Assembly (NCBI RefSeq): GCF_902859915.1
Contig: NZ_CADIKK010000041.1
Location: forward strand, 1 to 58,671
Length of the DNA stretch: 58,671 nt
Direction: 5' to 3'
Source: Paraburkholderia ultramafica
GTDB lineage: Bacteria > Pseudomonadota > Gammaproteobacteria > Burkholderiales > Burkholderiaceae
A model generated the notes under the pieces. It did no database searches, was not told where the DNA came from, and saw only the letters and a list, made by a program, of their open reading frames with translations. Within the stretch, counting starts at the first letter, position 1; each line of letters opens with the position of its first letter. The position numbers and the translations under genes were made by a program. This document shows, in pieces, positions 41,643-51,422 of this stretch.

Positions 41643-42434
41643 ATGAATGCGCTCGAGTACGTACCGGTCCCGGCGTTTGAAGACAATTACATCTGGGTCG
41701 TTTCCGACGGACACCATGCGGTCGTCGTCGATCCGGGTGAGGCTGCCCCCGTGCGCGCCTATCTGGCGAAACGCGGGTGGCGGCTCAGCGCTATTTTACT
41801 CACGCACCATCATCAAGACCACGTCGGCGGGGTGGCCGATCTGCTGAACGGCCAGGCCGTGCCTGTCTACGGCCCCGCCGGTGAAGCGATCGGGCATCTC
41901 ACGCAGCGTCTCAAAAGTGGCGATCACGTGACGATTGCGGCGCTTGCGCTCGAATTCAGCGTGCTCGAGGTGCCGGGTCACACCAGCGGCCACATTGCCT
42001 ATTTTCAGGCGGCCGACCCGCGCGGCACGCCGCACGTCTTTTGCGGCGACACGCTGTTCGCGTGCGGCTGCGGCCGGCTGTTCGAAGGCACGCCGAAGCA
42101 GATGCTCGCGTCGCTGGATGCGCTCGCCGCGCTGCCGGGCGCAACCGAGGTTCATTGCGCGCACGAGTACACGCTGTCGAACATCCGTTTCGCGCTCGCC
42201 TGCGAACCGGACAACGCTGAACTGCAAGCCTGGCGCGACAAGGCGAGCGAGCTGCGGGCGCGCCACGTGCCGACGCTGCCGACCACCATCGCCCACGAAC
42301 GCTCGGTGAATCCGTTCCTGCGCGCCGACCATCCGGCGGTTCAGGCGAGCTTGCAGGACCAGTTGCACGAAAAAGTGCCCGATCGGTTGACGGCATTCAC
42401 ATTGATGCGCGAATGGAAGAACCGCTTCCGTTGA
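41643..42434 (+). CDS. gloB: Hydroxyacylglutathione hydrolase (glyoxalase II)
   Basis: A 263-aa metallo-beta-lactamase-fold enzyme that hydrolyses S-lactoylglutathione, completing methylglyoxal detoxification. The metal motif is LTHHHQDHVGG (THxHxDH), with further ligands in VPGHTSGHIAY, FCGDTLFACGCGRLFEGT and CAHEYTLSNIRFA. The N-terminus VPAFEDNYIWVV and the C-terminal RSVNPFLR match the family. Length is normal. Confidence 0.95.
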   Translation: MNALEYVPVPAFEDNYIWVVSDGHHAVVVDPGEAAPVRAYLAKRGWRLSAILLTHHHQDHVGGVADLLNGQAVPVYGPAGEAIGHLTQRLKSGDHVTIAALALEFSVLEVPGHTSGHIAYFQAADPRGTPHVFCGDTLFACGCGRLFEGTPKQMLASLDALAALPGATEVHCAHEYTLSNIRFALACEPDNAELQAWRDKASELRARHVPTLPTTIAHERSVNPFLRADHPAVQASLQDQLHEKVPDRLTAFTLMREWKNRFR

Positions 42435-42589
42435 TCCGGCCGATTGAGTGCTCTTCACGCGAAGAATCGGAAAAATTCGCCAACTCCAAGATTTCCTTGA
42501 TTTTTTTCACTAATATTCCGATTGACGTAAACGTTGCCGTTTCGTACTATCGGCGGCAAATTCCAGCCCTTGTGGAAGCCGAGACGTTC

Positions 42590-44284
42590 ATGCGATTTAT
42601 CTTCAGTGCGTTTTTGGTCCTGACACTCGCCGCTTGCGCGAGTCAGGGGCCGACGACGAGCAGTTCCACCACCGCAACCAATCCCGCCACTCAGCAAGCC
42701 ATAGCCGACGCCCTTCGCAAGACCGCCACCGCCAAGGAAACGATCAACGTAGACCAGGGTTCGGTCAGTCAGCTGACGAGTTCCGACGCCGATCTGTGGG
42801 GCCGTATTCGCCGTGGTTTCCAGATGCCGGACCTGCAAACCGACCTCGTCGACATGCAGGTCAACTGGTACGCGCAGCGTCCCGATTACGTGCAGCGCAT
42901 GACCGAGCGCTCGCAGAAGTACCTGTACCACATCGTCGAAGAGCTCGAAGCGCGCCATATGCCGACCGAGCTCGCGTTGCTGCCGTTCATCGAATCCGCG
43001 TATAGCCCGCAGGCGTTGTCGGTCGCGAAGGCCGCCGGCATGTGGCAGTTCATGCCGGGCACCGGACGCACTTACAACCTCAAGCAGAACATGTGGCAGG
43101 ACGAGCGCCGCGACGTGCTGGCCTCGACCAGCGCCGCGCTCGACTATCTGTCGCGTCTGCATGACATGTTCGGCGACTGGCAGCTGGCGCTCGCCGCGTA
43201 CAACTGGGGCGAGGGCAACGTGCAGCGCGCGATCGCGCGTAACGAAGCGGCGGGTCTGCCCACCGACTACCTCAGCCTGCGCATGCCGAACGAGACGCGC
43301 AACTACGTGCCGAAGCTGCAGGCGGTGAAGAACATCGTCATGAACCCGCAGATGTACGGGCTCGCGTTGCCGTCGATTCCGAACCACCCGTATTTCGTCA
43401 CGGTGACCACCTCGCACGATATCGACGTGGAGATGGCCGCCAAGCTCGCGAATCTCTCCACGGATGAATTCCGCTCGCTGAACCCGTCGTTCCGAAAGCC
43501 GGTGATTCTCGGCGCGACGCAGCCGCAAATACTGCTGCCGTTCGACAACGCCAGCGCCTTCGAGCGCAATCTGAAAACCTATTCCGGCTCGCTGTCGTCG
43601 TGGACCACGTACACGGTCGACCAACGCGCGACGCCGGCGGCGATCGCGCAGAAGATCGGCGTCGACCCCGACACGCTGATGGAAGTGAACAAGATTCCGG
43701 TCGGCATGCGTCTGAAACCCGGCTCCACGATCGTGGTGCCGCGCGGTTCGGACGACGACGAAGACATCAGCGCCGACGTTGCCGAAAGCGCGGTGCTGGC
43801 GATGGAGCCCGACGTCCCCGATACCCGCAAGATGCTGATCCGCGTGCGCCGCAATCAGTCGATGGCGGCCATCGCCGTGCGTTATGGCGTGTCGGTCGGC
43901 CAGTTGAAGGCATGGAACCACACGCATCGCGATCAAGTGTCGCGTGGGCAGGTGGTCGTGCTGCACGTGCCGGTCGGCAAGGCGATCCCGAGCGAGCCGG
44001 GTCCCGAACGCATCGCGACCGACGTTCAAGGCGGCGGCGTCGAGAAGATCGGCACCCGCGTCGCGGACACGCGCAGCGAGTCGCGCTACGACAAGCACAA
44101 GGGTCGTGGCCGCTCAGCCGTGGTGAAGGTCTCCGAACCGGTGGGGAAAGTCAGCAAGCCGACGGCATCCAGCGTCAGCAAGGGCAAGGTGACCAAGGTG
44201 CCGGCTCCCACGTCCAGCAAGGCGTCGAAGGCTGCGGTAGAGAGCCACCCGAAGACCGCGGCCAACGCGAAGAAGGTTAAGTAG
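42590..44284 (+). CDS. mltD: Membrane-bound lytic murein transglycosylase D
   Basis: A 564-aa lipoprotein that cleaves peptidoglycan glycan strands. The signal peptide ends in a lipobox (LTLAACAS). The transglycosylase domain spans about residues 110-270 and has the catalytic Glu in LLPFIESAYSPQALS and GMWQFMPGTGRTYNL. LysM domains lie near TVDQRATPAAIAQKIG and RRNQSMAAIAVRYGVSVGQL. The C-terminal 80 residues are Lys/Ser/Ala-rich and low-complexity. ATG at 42590 is chosen because it starts the signal peptide; the open frame upstream overlaps gloB. Confidence 0.92.
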   Translation: MRFIFSAFLVLTLAACASQGPTTSSSTTATNPATQQAIADALRKTATAKETINVDQGSVSQLTSSDADLWGRIRRGFQMPDLQTDLVDMQVNWYAQRPDYVQRMTERSQKYLYHIVEELEARHMPTELALLPFIESAYSPQALSVAKAAGMWQFMPGTGRTYNLKQNMWQDERRDVLASTSAALDYLSRLHDMFGDWQLALAAYNWGEGNVQRAIARNEAAGLPTDYLSLRMPNETRNYVPKLQAVKNIVMNPQMYGLALPSIPNHPYFVTVTTSHDIDVEMAAKLANLSTDEFRSLNPSFRKPVILGATQPQILLPFDNASAFERNLKTYSGSLSSWTTYTVDQRATPAAIAQKIGVDPDTLMEVNKIPVGMRLKPGSTIVVPRGSDDDEDISADVAESAVLAMEPDVPDTRKMLIRVRRNQSMAAIAVRYGVSVGQLKAWNHTHRDQVSRGQVVVLHVPVGKAIPSEPGPERIATDVQGGGVEKIGTRVADTRSESRYDKHKGRGRSAVVKVSEPVGKVSKPTASSVSKGKVTKVPAPTSSKASKAAVESHPKTAANAKKVK

Positions 44285-44371
44285 ACCAATAGCGGCTCCC
44301 ACGGTAGTGACCACCTGCGTTGCGGGGGGCAGCGCATGAATTGCGCTCCGATCACGCACCGTGTTTCTTCC

Positions 44372-44402
44372 AACGCCGTCACCTGTGGTGACGGCGTTTT
44401 TC
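44372..44402 (+). terminator. Intrinsic terminator after mltD
   Basis: AACGCCGTCACC-TGT-GGTGACGGCGTTTTT: a 12-bp perfect stem with a T run, 88 bp after the mltD stop. Confidence 0.9.
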
Positions 44403-44486
44403 ATGGTGCAGATCATTTCGGGCGAAGCGGGCGTATTTCCTTTATCGTTCGTGCGTTGGCCACGTCGGCCGCCCACTTCGAAGCTT

Positions 44487-45728
44487 ATGTCGTCGACCCA
44501 ACTGCGCGTCTTTTTCCTCTTTTCCGCCGGCTATTTCATTTCCTACGTGTTTCGCGGCGTCAACCTTGGCTTCGCGCCGTTCATCACGCACGATCTCGGC
44601 TTGTCGGCCAGCGATCTGGGTTTGCTGACCAGCCTGTATTTCCTCGGTTTTGCGGGGGCGCAGATTCCTGCCGGCGTGCTGCTCGATCACTTCGGCGCGC
44701 GGCGGGTGACGGCGGTCACGTTGTTATTTGCCGCGCTGGGCATCTGGGTGTTCGGCGCTGCCCAAAGCCTCGGCGTGATGATGATCGGGCGCCTGCTGAT
44801 CGGGGTCGGCGTGTCCGTGTGTCTTGGCGCTGCCTTCAAGGCGCTGGCGCAGCACTTCGCGAGTGCGCGCCTGCCGCTGATGAACGGGCTGGTGATGGCG
44901 ATCGGCGGTTCGGGCGGCGTGATGGTCGGGTCGCCGCTCACGTGGGTGCTGGGCTTCTCCAGTTGGCGCGCGGTGTGCGTCGGGCTGGGTCTGCTGACCG
45001 TGCTGGTGGCGCTCGCGCAGTGGACGCTCGCGCCGGACACGAAGGAGACTCATCATCAGGCAAGCCTCGGCGCGCAGTTCAAAGGCACCTTGCATATTTT
45101 GCGCAGCGTCGCGTTCTGGAAAATCGCGTGGTTCTCGGTCGTCACGCAAGGCGTCTTTTACGCGATGCAGTCGCTGTGGGTCGGCGCGTGGCTGCGCGAC
45201 GTGCAGGGTTTCGAGCCACGCGAGGCCGCCGCGCTGGTGTCGATTCTCGGCTTCGCGATGATGGCCGGCTGCGTCGGTTTCGGCGCGGCAGCGCGCAGTC
45301 TGGAGCGGCGCGGCATCTCGCTTTACGCGTTCTGCGGCGTCGGCATGGCGCTCTATCTGCTGACGCAGTTGCTGATCATGTTCAAGGCGCCGCTGCCCGC
45401 GAGTCTGTTGTGGGCGGCGTACGGGATTTTCGGCGGCACCGGCATTCTCAGCTACGCTGCGATGGCCCGGCACTTCCCGGCGCAGATGATCGGCCGGGTC
45501 AATACCACGCTGACGCTGATTATCTTTCTGCTGATTTTCGGCTTCCAGATCGGTGTCGGCGCGGTGTTGTCGCACTGGCAGGCGAGCGGCGGCCATTATC
45601 CGGCGGCCGCGCATCTGACTGCCTGGGGGATTCTGGTGACGCTGCAGGTGTTGAGCGCGATCTGGTACGCGTTGCCCAGCCGGAAGCTGGCTCGGCCGTC
45701 CGAAGTGCGCGCCGGGCAGGAGGCCTGA
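44487..45728 (+). CDS. MFS transporter
   Basis: A 413-aa protein with about 12 hydrophobic helices. The N-terminal half opens VFFLFSAGYFISYVFRGVNL, with the MFS signature between helices 2 and 3 (LLDHFGARRVTAVTLLFAA). Loop 6-7 is charged (APDTKETHHQASLGAQFKG). MSSTQLRVFF at 44487 is taken as the start; ATG at 44404 is possible but would extend into the terminator. The substrate is not visible. Confidence 0.82.
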   Translation: MSSTQLRVFFLFSAGYFISYVFRGVNLGFAPFITHDLGLSASDLGLLTSLYFLGFAGAQIPAGVLLDHFGARRVTAVTLLFAALGIWVFGAAQSLGVMMIGRLLIGVGVSVCLGAAFKALAQHFASARLPLMNGLVMAIGGSGGVMVGSPLTWVLGFSSWRAVCVGLGLLTVLVALAQWTLAPDTKETHHQASLGAQFKGTLHILRSVAFWKIAWFSVVTQGVFYAMQSLWVGAWLRDVQGFEPREAAALVSILGFAMMAGCVGFGAAARSLERRGISLYAFCGVGMALYLLTQLLIMFKAPLPASLLWAAYGIFGGTGILSYAAMARHFPAQMIGRVNTTLTLIIFLLIFGFQIGVGAVLSHWQASGGHYPAAAHLTAWGILVTLQVLSAIWYALPSRKLARPSEVRAGQEA

Positions 45729-46166
45729 GCCTGCCGCGCGGCAGTTCGCAGCGCGAGGCAAATTTGCCGGCGTTATCCCGATCCGATCAGGTGAATTTTT
45801 GTTTGCCGGCTCCCGGGCCAAGCCCCACAAGGCTTTGGCCGACTTGCGGATGGGCTTCTCCACATCAGCTTGCCATCTCGGATTTGGAAGGAAGGGCGTT
45901 TTCAGGCTATAATTTCAAGGTTTGAGCTTATCAACCCGCACCCTAGCGCCTACCTCTCCCATACCGTTCATCCGCCGCGCGCCATTGGCGTAGCAAGAAG
46001 GGCCCGCAGCCAGCCGATCCGTCCACACAATGGGCCCATCGCGCCCCTTGCAACGTCAACAGCAGGTCGCGAGCGAGTCTGCGCGCGCATCCCGTGGATG
46101 TGTTTCGCTGCGGCTCGCAGTCGGATAGGCTGGTCGGCAACAGGGTGTTCCCCCAAGGAGTCTCCC
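45729..46166 (+). other. carA upstream region with long leader
   Basis: No gene is seen between the MFS gene and carA. A hairpin (GGCCAAGCC/GGCTTTGGCC, 45816-45840) without T run may end the MFS transcript. From the promoter at 45884-45913 the carA leader would be about 250 nt and begins with pyrimidine-rich sequence, which could serve pyrimidine or arginine control; no defined attenuator is visible. Confidence 0.4.
45884..45913 (+). promoter_or_regulatory. Sigma-70-type promoter for carAB
   Basis: TTGGAA (45884-45889) and a perfect TATAAT (45908-45913) with an 18-bp spacer, in the region upstream of carA. Confidence 0.6.
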
Positions 46167-47321
46167 GTGTTGCCGTCATTTTCTCCCGCTCTGCTCGCGC
46201 TCGCCGACGGCACGGTCTTTCGTGGTTACTCGATCGGCGCCCCCGGGCATACCATCGGCGAAGTCGTGTTCAACACCGCTATCACCGGCTATCAGGAAAT
46301 CCTGACTGACCCGAGCTACGCGCGCCAGATCGTGACCCTCACGTATCCGCATATCGGCAACGTCGGTGTGAATGCCGAAGACGTCGAAGCTACGAAAGTC
46401 CATGCCGCCGGCCTGATCATTCGCGATCTGCCGGTTCTCGCGTCGAACTTCCGCATGGAGCACACGCTCCCGCAATACCTGCAGGACGAAGGCGTGGTCG
46501 CCATCGCCGGCCTCGATACCCGCAAGCTGACCCGCGTTCTGCGCGACAAGGGCGCGCAGAACGGCGCGATCCTGGCCGGTTCGGACGACGAAGCCAAGGC
46601 CATCGAACTCGCACGTTCGTTCCCGGGCCTCGCGGGCATGGACCTCGCGAAGGTCGTGTCGACCAGGGAAACCTACGAGTGGACCCAGACCGAATGGCGT
46701 CTGGGCAGCGGCTACGGCAAGCAGAATGCGCCGAAGCACCGCGTGGTGGCGTTCGACTACGGCGTCAAGTACAACATCCTGCGCATGCTGGCCGAGCGCG
46801 GCTGCCACGTCACCGTGCTGCCGGCGCAGGCAAGCGCGGCCGACGCGCTGGCGCTCAACCCGGACGGCATCTTCCTGTCGAACGGCCCCGGCGATCCGGA
46901 ACCGTGCGACTACGCGATCGCGGCAACCCGTGAACTGATCGAACGCGGCATTCCGACTTTCGGCATCTGCCTCGGCCATCAGATCATGGGCCTCGCGGTC
47001 GGCGCAAAGACCATGAAGATGAAGACGGGCCACCACGGCGCGAACCATCCGGTGAAGGATCTTGAAGACGGCCGCGTGGTGATCACGTCGCAGAACCACG
47101 GTTTCGCGGTCGACGCCGACACGTTGCCGGCCAATGCCCGCGTCACGCACGTCTCGCTGTTCGACGGCACGCTGCAAGGCTTCGCGCTGACCGACAAGCC
47201 GGCGTTCTGCTTCCAGGGCCACCCGGAAGCGTCGCCTGGTCCGCACGACATCGCCTATCTGTTCGACCGTTTCACCGCGTTGATGGACGCGAAGAAGGGC
47301 GGCAAGAGCGCGGCGGCGTAA
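46167..47321 (+). CDS. carA: Carbamoyl-phosphate synthase small subunit (glutamine amidotransferase)
   Basis: A 384-aa subunit that supplies ammonia from glutamine. The start is GTG at 46167 (VLPSFSPALLALADGTVFRG), set by AAGGAG six bases upstream. The N-terminal CPSase_sm_chain domain is followed by the class I amidotransferase: FLSNGPGDPEPCDYA, nucleophile Cys in TFGICLGHQIMGLAVG, and the His-Glu dyad in FQGHPEASPGPHD. It pairs with carB, 197 bp downstream, to make carbamoyl phosphate for pyrimidines and arginine. Confidence 0.96.
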   Translation: MLPSFSPALLALADGTVFRGYSIGAPGHTIGEVVFNTAITGYQEILTDPSYARQIVTLTYPHIGNVGVNAEDVEATKVHAAGLIIRDLPVLASNFRMEHTLPQYLQDEGVVAIAGLDTRKLTRVLRDKGAQNGAILAGSDDEAKAIELARSFPGLAGMDLAKVVSTRETYEWTQTEWRLGSGYGKQNAPKHRVVAFDYGVKYNILRMLAERGCHVTVLPAQASAADALALNPDGIFLSNGPGDPEPCDYAIAATRELIERGIPTFGICLGHQIMGLAVGAKTMKMKTGHHGANHPVKDLEDGRVVITSQNHGFAVDADTLPANARVTHVSLFDGTLQGFALTDKPAFCFQGHPEASPGPHDIAYLFDRFTALMDAKKGGKSAAA

Positions 47322-47518
47322 GGCAAGCGGCGCGGCGCTGTCTGTGGGTGTGTCCAAAGCACAGCCCGGCAGCGCGCGGTTCGTCACGCGATCGGTGTGC
47401 CCCGCGCACCAGGCGCACGCTCCGCGAGCCGCACGGAACAGAGCAAAGCAGAGCGCGCGCAACGTAGCACCGACGCGCGCCGACGGAAAGAATTCAGGAA
47501 TACATTAGCGAGAGCGTT

Positions 47519-50500
47519 ATGCCCAAGCGGACAGACATCAAGAGCATCCTCATCATCGGCGCGGGTCCGATCATCATCGGCCAGGCGTGCGAGTTCGACT
47601 ACTCGGGCGCGCAGGCATGCAAGGCGCTGCGTGAGGAAGGCTACAAGGTCATTCTCGTCAACAGCAATCCGGCGACGATCATGACCGACCCGAACACGGC
47701 CGACGTGACCTACATCGAGCCGATCACGTGGGAAGTGGTCGAGCGCATCATCGCCAAAGAGCGCCCGGACGCGATCCTGCCGACGATGGGCGGCCAGACC
47801 GCGCTGAACTGCGCGCTCGATCTGCACGCGCACGGCGTGCTGGCAAAGTACAAGGTCGAGCTGATCGGCGCGTCGCCGGAAGCGATCGACAAGGCGGAAG
47901 ATCGCCAGAAGTTCAAGGACGCGATGACCAGGATCGGCCTCGGTTCGGCCAAATCGGGCACCGCGCATTCGATGGAAGAAGCGTTGCAGGTGCAAGCGGA
48001 GATCGCCGCGCAAACCGGCAGCGGCGGCTATCCGGTCGTGATTCGTCCGTCGTTCACGCTGGGCGGTTCGGGCGGCGGCATCGCGTACAACCGCGACGAA
48101 TTCGAAGAGATCTGCAAGCGCGGTCTGGACCTGTCGCCCACGCGCGAACTGCTGATCGAAGAATCGCTGCTCGGCTGGAAAGAGTACGAGATGGAAGTGG
48201 TCCGCGACACCAAGGACAACTGCATCATCGTTTGCTCGATCGAAAACCTGGACCCGATGGGCATCCACACCGGCGACTCGATCACCGTCGCGCCGGCGCA
48301 AACGCTGACCGACAAGGAATATCAGATTCTGCGTAACGCGTCGCTCGCGGTGCTGCGCGAGATCGGCGTCGATACCGGCGGCTCGAACGTGCAGTTCTCG
48401 ATCAATCCGAAAGACGGCCGGATGATCGTGATCGAAATGAACCCGCGTGTGTCGCGCTCGTCGGCGCTGGCGTCGAAGGCGACCGGCTTCCCGATCGCCA
48501 AGGTCGCGGCCAAGCTCGCAGTCGGCTATACGCTCGACGAACTGAAGAACGAAATCACCGGCGGCCAGACCCCGGCATCGTTCGAACCGACGATTGACTA
48601 CGTCGTCACCAAGATTCCGCGTTTCGCGTTCGAAAAATTCCGCGAAGCCGATTCACGCCTGACCACGCAGATGAAGTCGGTCGGCGAAGTGATGGCGATC
48701 GGCCGCACCTTCCAGGAGTCGTTCCAGAAGGCGCTGCGCGGTCTCGAAGTCGGCGTCGACGGGCTGGACGAAAAGACCGGCAACCGCGACGAGATCATCC
48801 GCGAGATCGGCGAAGCCGGTCCGGATCGCATCTGGTACGTCGGCGACGCGTTCCGTGTCGGCATGACGGCCGCGGAAATTTTCGAAGAGACCGCGATCGA
48901 CCCGTGGTTCCTCGCGCAGATCGAACAGATCATCCTGAAGGAAAAGGCGCTGGCAGGCCGTACGCTCGCCAGCCTGTCGAAGGAAGAACTGAAGTACCTG
49001 AAGCAGAGCGGCTTCTCGGATCGCCGTCTGGCGAAGCTGCTCGGCGCGAAGCCGGCGCAAGTGCGTCAACGCCGTATCGAGTTGAACGTGCGTCCGGTGT
49101 ACAAGCGCGTCGACACCTGCGCGGCCGAGTTCGCCACCAAAACCGCGTACATGTACTCGACGTACGAGGAAGAGTGCGAAGCGAACCCGACCAACAACAA
49201 GAAGATCATGGTGCTGGGCGGCGGCCCGAACCGGATCGGCCAGGGTATCGAGTTCGACTACTGCTGCGTGCATGCCGCGCTCGCAATGCGCGAGGACGGC
49301 TATGAAACGATCATGGTCAACTGCAACCCTGAAACCGTTTCGACCGACTACGACACATCCGATCGTCTGTACTTCGAATCGCTGACGCTCGAAGACGTAC
49401 TCGAAATCGTCGACAAGGAAAAGCCGGTCGGTGTGATCGTGCAATACGGCGGCCAAACGCCGCTGAAGCTCGCGCTCGATCTCGAAGCGAACGGTGTGCC
49501 GATCGTCGGCACGTCGCCGGACATGATCGACGCGGCCGAAGACCGCGAGCGTTTCCAGAAACTGTTGCAGGACCTCGGCTTGCGTCAGCCGCCGAACCGC
49601 ACCGCGCGCGCGGAAGACGAAGCGCTCAAGCTCGCCGACGAAATCGGCTATCCGCTGGTGGTGCGTCCGTCGTACGTGCTCGGCGGCCGCGCGATGGAAA
49701 TCGTTCACGAGCCGCGCGATCTCGAGCGCTATATGCGCGAGGCCGTGAAGGTGTCGAACGATTCGCCGGTGCTGCTCGACCGCTTCCTGAACGACGCGAT
49801 CGAGTGCGACGTGGACTGCATCTCGGATGGCGAAGCCGTGTTCATCGGCGGCGTGATGGAGCACATCGAACAGGCGGGCGTGCACTCGGGCGACTCGGCT
49901 TGCTCGCTGCCGCCGTATTCGCTGTCGAAGGAAACCGTTGCTGAACTCAAGCGCCAGACGGGCGCGATGGCGAAGGCGCTGAATGTGATCGGGTTGATGA
50001 ACGTGCAGTTCGCGATCCAGCAGGTTCCGCAGGCGGACGGCTCGAAAGAAGACGTCATCTACGTGCTCGAAGTGAATCCGCGTGCGTCGCGTACGGTGCC
50101 GTACGTGTCGAAGGCGACCAGCCTGCCGCTCGCGAAAATCGCGGCGCGCGCAATGGTCGGCCAGAAGCTCGCCGAACAGGGCGTGACGAAGGAAATCGAT
50201 CCACCGTACTTCAGCGTGAAGGAAGCCGTGTTCCCGTTTGTCAAGTTCCCGGCAGTCGACCCGGTGCTCGGACCGGAAATGCGTTCGACCGGCGAAGTGA
50301 TGGGCGTGGGTCAGACATTCGGTGAAGCGCTGTTCAAGTCGCAGCTCGCGGCGGGTTCGCGTCTGCCGGAGTCGGGTACGGTACTGTTGACCGTGATGGA
50401 CGCCGACAAGCCGAAGGCTGTCGAAGTCGCGCGCATGCTGCACGAACTCGGGTATCCGATCGTTGCGACCAAGGGTACGGCTGCCGCGATCGAAGCGGCC

Positions 50501-50773
50501 GGCGTGCCGGTGAAGGTCGTCAACAAGGTGAAGGACGGGCGCCCGCACATTGTGGACATGATCAAGAATGGCGAGATCGCGCTGGTCTTTACGACCGTCG
50601 ACGAAACGCGCGCCGCGATCGCCGATTCACGTTCGATTCGCATGAGCGCGCAGGCGAACAAGGTCACGTACTATACGACGATGTCCGGCGCACGGGCCGC
50701 AGTGGAAGGTTTGCGTTATCTGAAGAACCTGGAAGTCTATGATTTACAAGGGCTCCACGCTCGCCTAAACTAA
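47519..50773 (+). CDS. carB: Carbamoyl-phosphate synthase large subunit
   Basis: A 1084-aa enzyme with two homologous ATP-grasp halves. The first begins MPKRTDIKSILIIGAGPIII and has MGGQTALNCAL and FTLGGSGGGIAYN. The second begins near residue 560 (KKIMVLGGGPNRIGQGIEFD) with QYGGQTPLKLAL and SYVLGGRAMEIV. The C-terminal MGS-like allosteric domain runs from about residue 950 (VLLTVMDADKPKAVEVARML), where UMP and ornithine act in relatives. Length and order are normal. Confidence 0.97.
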   Translation: MPKRTDIKSILIIGAGPIIIGQACEFDYSGAQACKALREEGYKVILVNSNPATIMTDPNTADVTYIEPITWEVVERIIAKERPDAILPTMGGQTALNCALDLHAHGVLAKYKVELIGASPEAIDKAEDRQKFKDAMTRIGLGSAKSGTAHSMEEALQVQAEIAAQTGSGGYPVVIRPSFTLGGSGGGIAYNRDEFEEICKRGLDLSPTRELLIEESLLGWKEYEMEVVRDTKDNCIIVCSIENLDPMGIHTGDSITVAPAQTLTDKEYQILRNASLAVLREIGVDTGGSNVQFSINPKDGRMIVIEMNPRVSRSSALASKATGFPIAKVAAKLAVGYTLDELKNEITGGQTPASFEPTIDYVVTKIPRFAFEKFREADSRLTTQMKSVGEVMAIGRTFQESFQKALRGLEVGVDGLDEKTGNRDEIIREIGEAGPDRIWYVGDAFRVGMTAAEIFEETAIDPWFLAQIEQIILKEKALAGRTLASLSKEELKYLKQSGFSDRRLAKLLGAKPAQVRQRRIELNVRPVYKRVDTCAAEFATKTAYMYSTYEEECEANPTNNKKIMVLGGGPNRIGQGIEFDYCCVHAALAMREDGYETIMVNCNPETVSTDYDTSDRLYFESLTLEDVLEIVDKEKPVGVIVQYGGQTPLKLALDLEANGVPIVGTSPDMIDAAEDRERFQKLLQDLGLRQPPNRTARAEDEALKLADEIGYPLVVRPSYVLGGRAMEIVHEPRDLERYMREAVKVSNDSPVLLDRFLNDAIECDVDCISDGEAVFIGGVMEHIEQAGVHSGDSACSLPPYSLSKETVAELKRQTGAMAKALNVIGLMNVQFAIQQVPQADGSKEDVIYVLEVNPRASRTVPYVSKATSLPLAKIAARAMVGQKLAEQGVTKEIDPPYFSVKEAVFPFVKFPAVDPVLGPEMRSTGEVMGVGQTFGEALFKSQLAAGSRLPESGTVLLTVMDADKPKAVEVARMLHELGYPIVATKGTAAAIEAAGVPVKVVNKVKDGRPHIVDMIKNGEIALVFTTVDETRAAIADSRSIRMSAQANKVTYYTTMSGARAAVEGLRYLKNLEVYDLQGLHARLN

Positions 50774-50800
50774 GGCGTCGAATATCTGTCCAACATGTAA

Positions 50801-50898
50801 GTGCCGCGGTTAAGCGGCGTTCCGCAGGTGTTGTGGCCCGGGTTTTGCCCGGGTCGCTGGCTCCCGCGGGATGCACTTAACCGCGGTGATTTTTTTTA
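50801..50898 (+). terminator. Large stem-loop with T run between carB and greA
   Basis: CCGCGGTTAAG (50804-50814) pairs with CTTAACCGCGG (50876-50886), and TGATTTTTTTT follows, as in a terminator. The loop holds a second hairpin CCCGGG-TTTTG-CCCGGG. The segment AAGTGC (50799-50804) can alternatively pair with GCACTT (50873-50878), which would disrupt the terminator stem. It ends carAB transcription or controls greA. Confidence 0.6.
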
Positions 50899-50926
50899 CG
50901 GTCGTTTTTTGCCTCTAGAGTTGTTT

Positions 50927-51403
50927 ATGAGCACTATTCCATTGACTAAGCGCGGCGCGGACATGTTGCGCAACGAATTGCAGCGCCTGAAATCGGTTGA
51001 ACGTCCGTCGGTGATCAACTCGATCGCGGAAGCGCGTGCCCAAGGCGATCTGTCGGAAAACGCGGAATACGAAGCGGCGAAGGAAAAGCAGGGCTTTATC
51101 GAAGGCCGGATTGCCGAGATCGAATCGAAGCTGGCAGGCGCGCAGGTGATCGACCCGTCGAAGGTGGACGCGGACGGTCGCGTGGTGTTCGGCGCAACGT
51201 TGGAACTGGAAGACCTGGAGTCCGGTGCGTCGGTTAAATATCAGATCGTCGGCGACGACGAAGCGGACATCGACCATGGTCTGATCTCGATCAGCTCGCC
51301 GATCGCGCGCGCGTTGATCGGCAAGTCGGAAGGCGACGTTGCGTCGGTGCAGGCGCCGGGCGGCGTGCGCGAATACGAAATCATCGCGGTTAGCTACGTT
51401 TGA
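50927..51403 (+). CDS. greA: Transcription elongation factor GreA
   Basis: A 158-aa factor that rescues backtracked RNA polymerase by stimulating RNA cleavage. The N-terminal coiled coil (MSTIPLTKRGADMLRNELQR) carries the acidic tip in QGDLSENAEYEAAKEKQGF, and the C-terminal FKBP-like domain ends SPIARALIGKSEGDVASVQA and EYEIIAVSYV. Start at 50927 gives the normal GreA N-terminus. Confidence 0.96.
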   Translation: MSTIPLTKRGADMLRNELQRLKSVERPSVINSIAEARAQGDLSENAEYEAAKEKQGFIEGRIAEIESKLAGAQVIDPSKVDADGRVVFGATLELEDLESGASVKYQIVGDDEADIDHGLISISSPIARALIGKSEGDVASVQAPGGVREYEIIAVSYV

Positions 51404-51422
51404 GGTGACCCGGGTGTCCCAG

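Noticed and set aside
42455..44098. Long minus-strand frame antisense to mltD
   Set aside because: Composition is typical of the opposite strand of GC-rich genes; mltD has full catalytic and LysM motifs.
48653..50548. Long minus-strand frame antisense to carB
   Set aside because: Same reason: it is a codon-bias shadow of carB with no recognisable domains.
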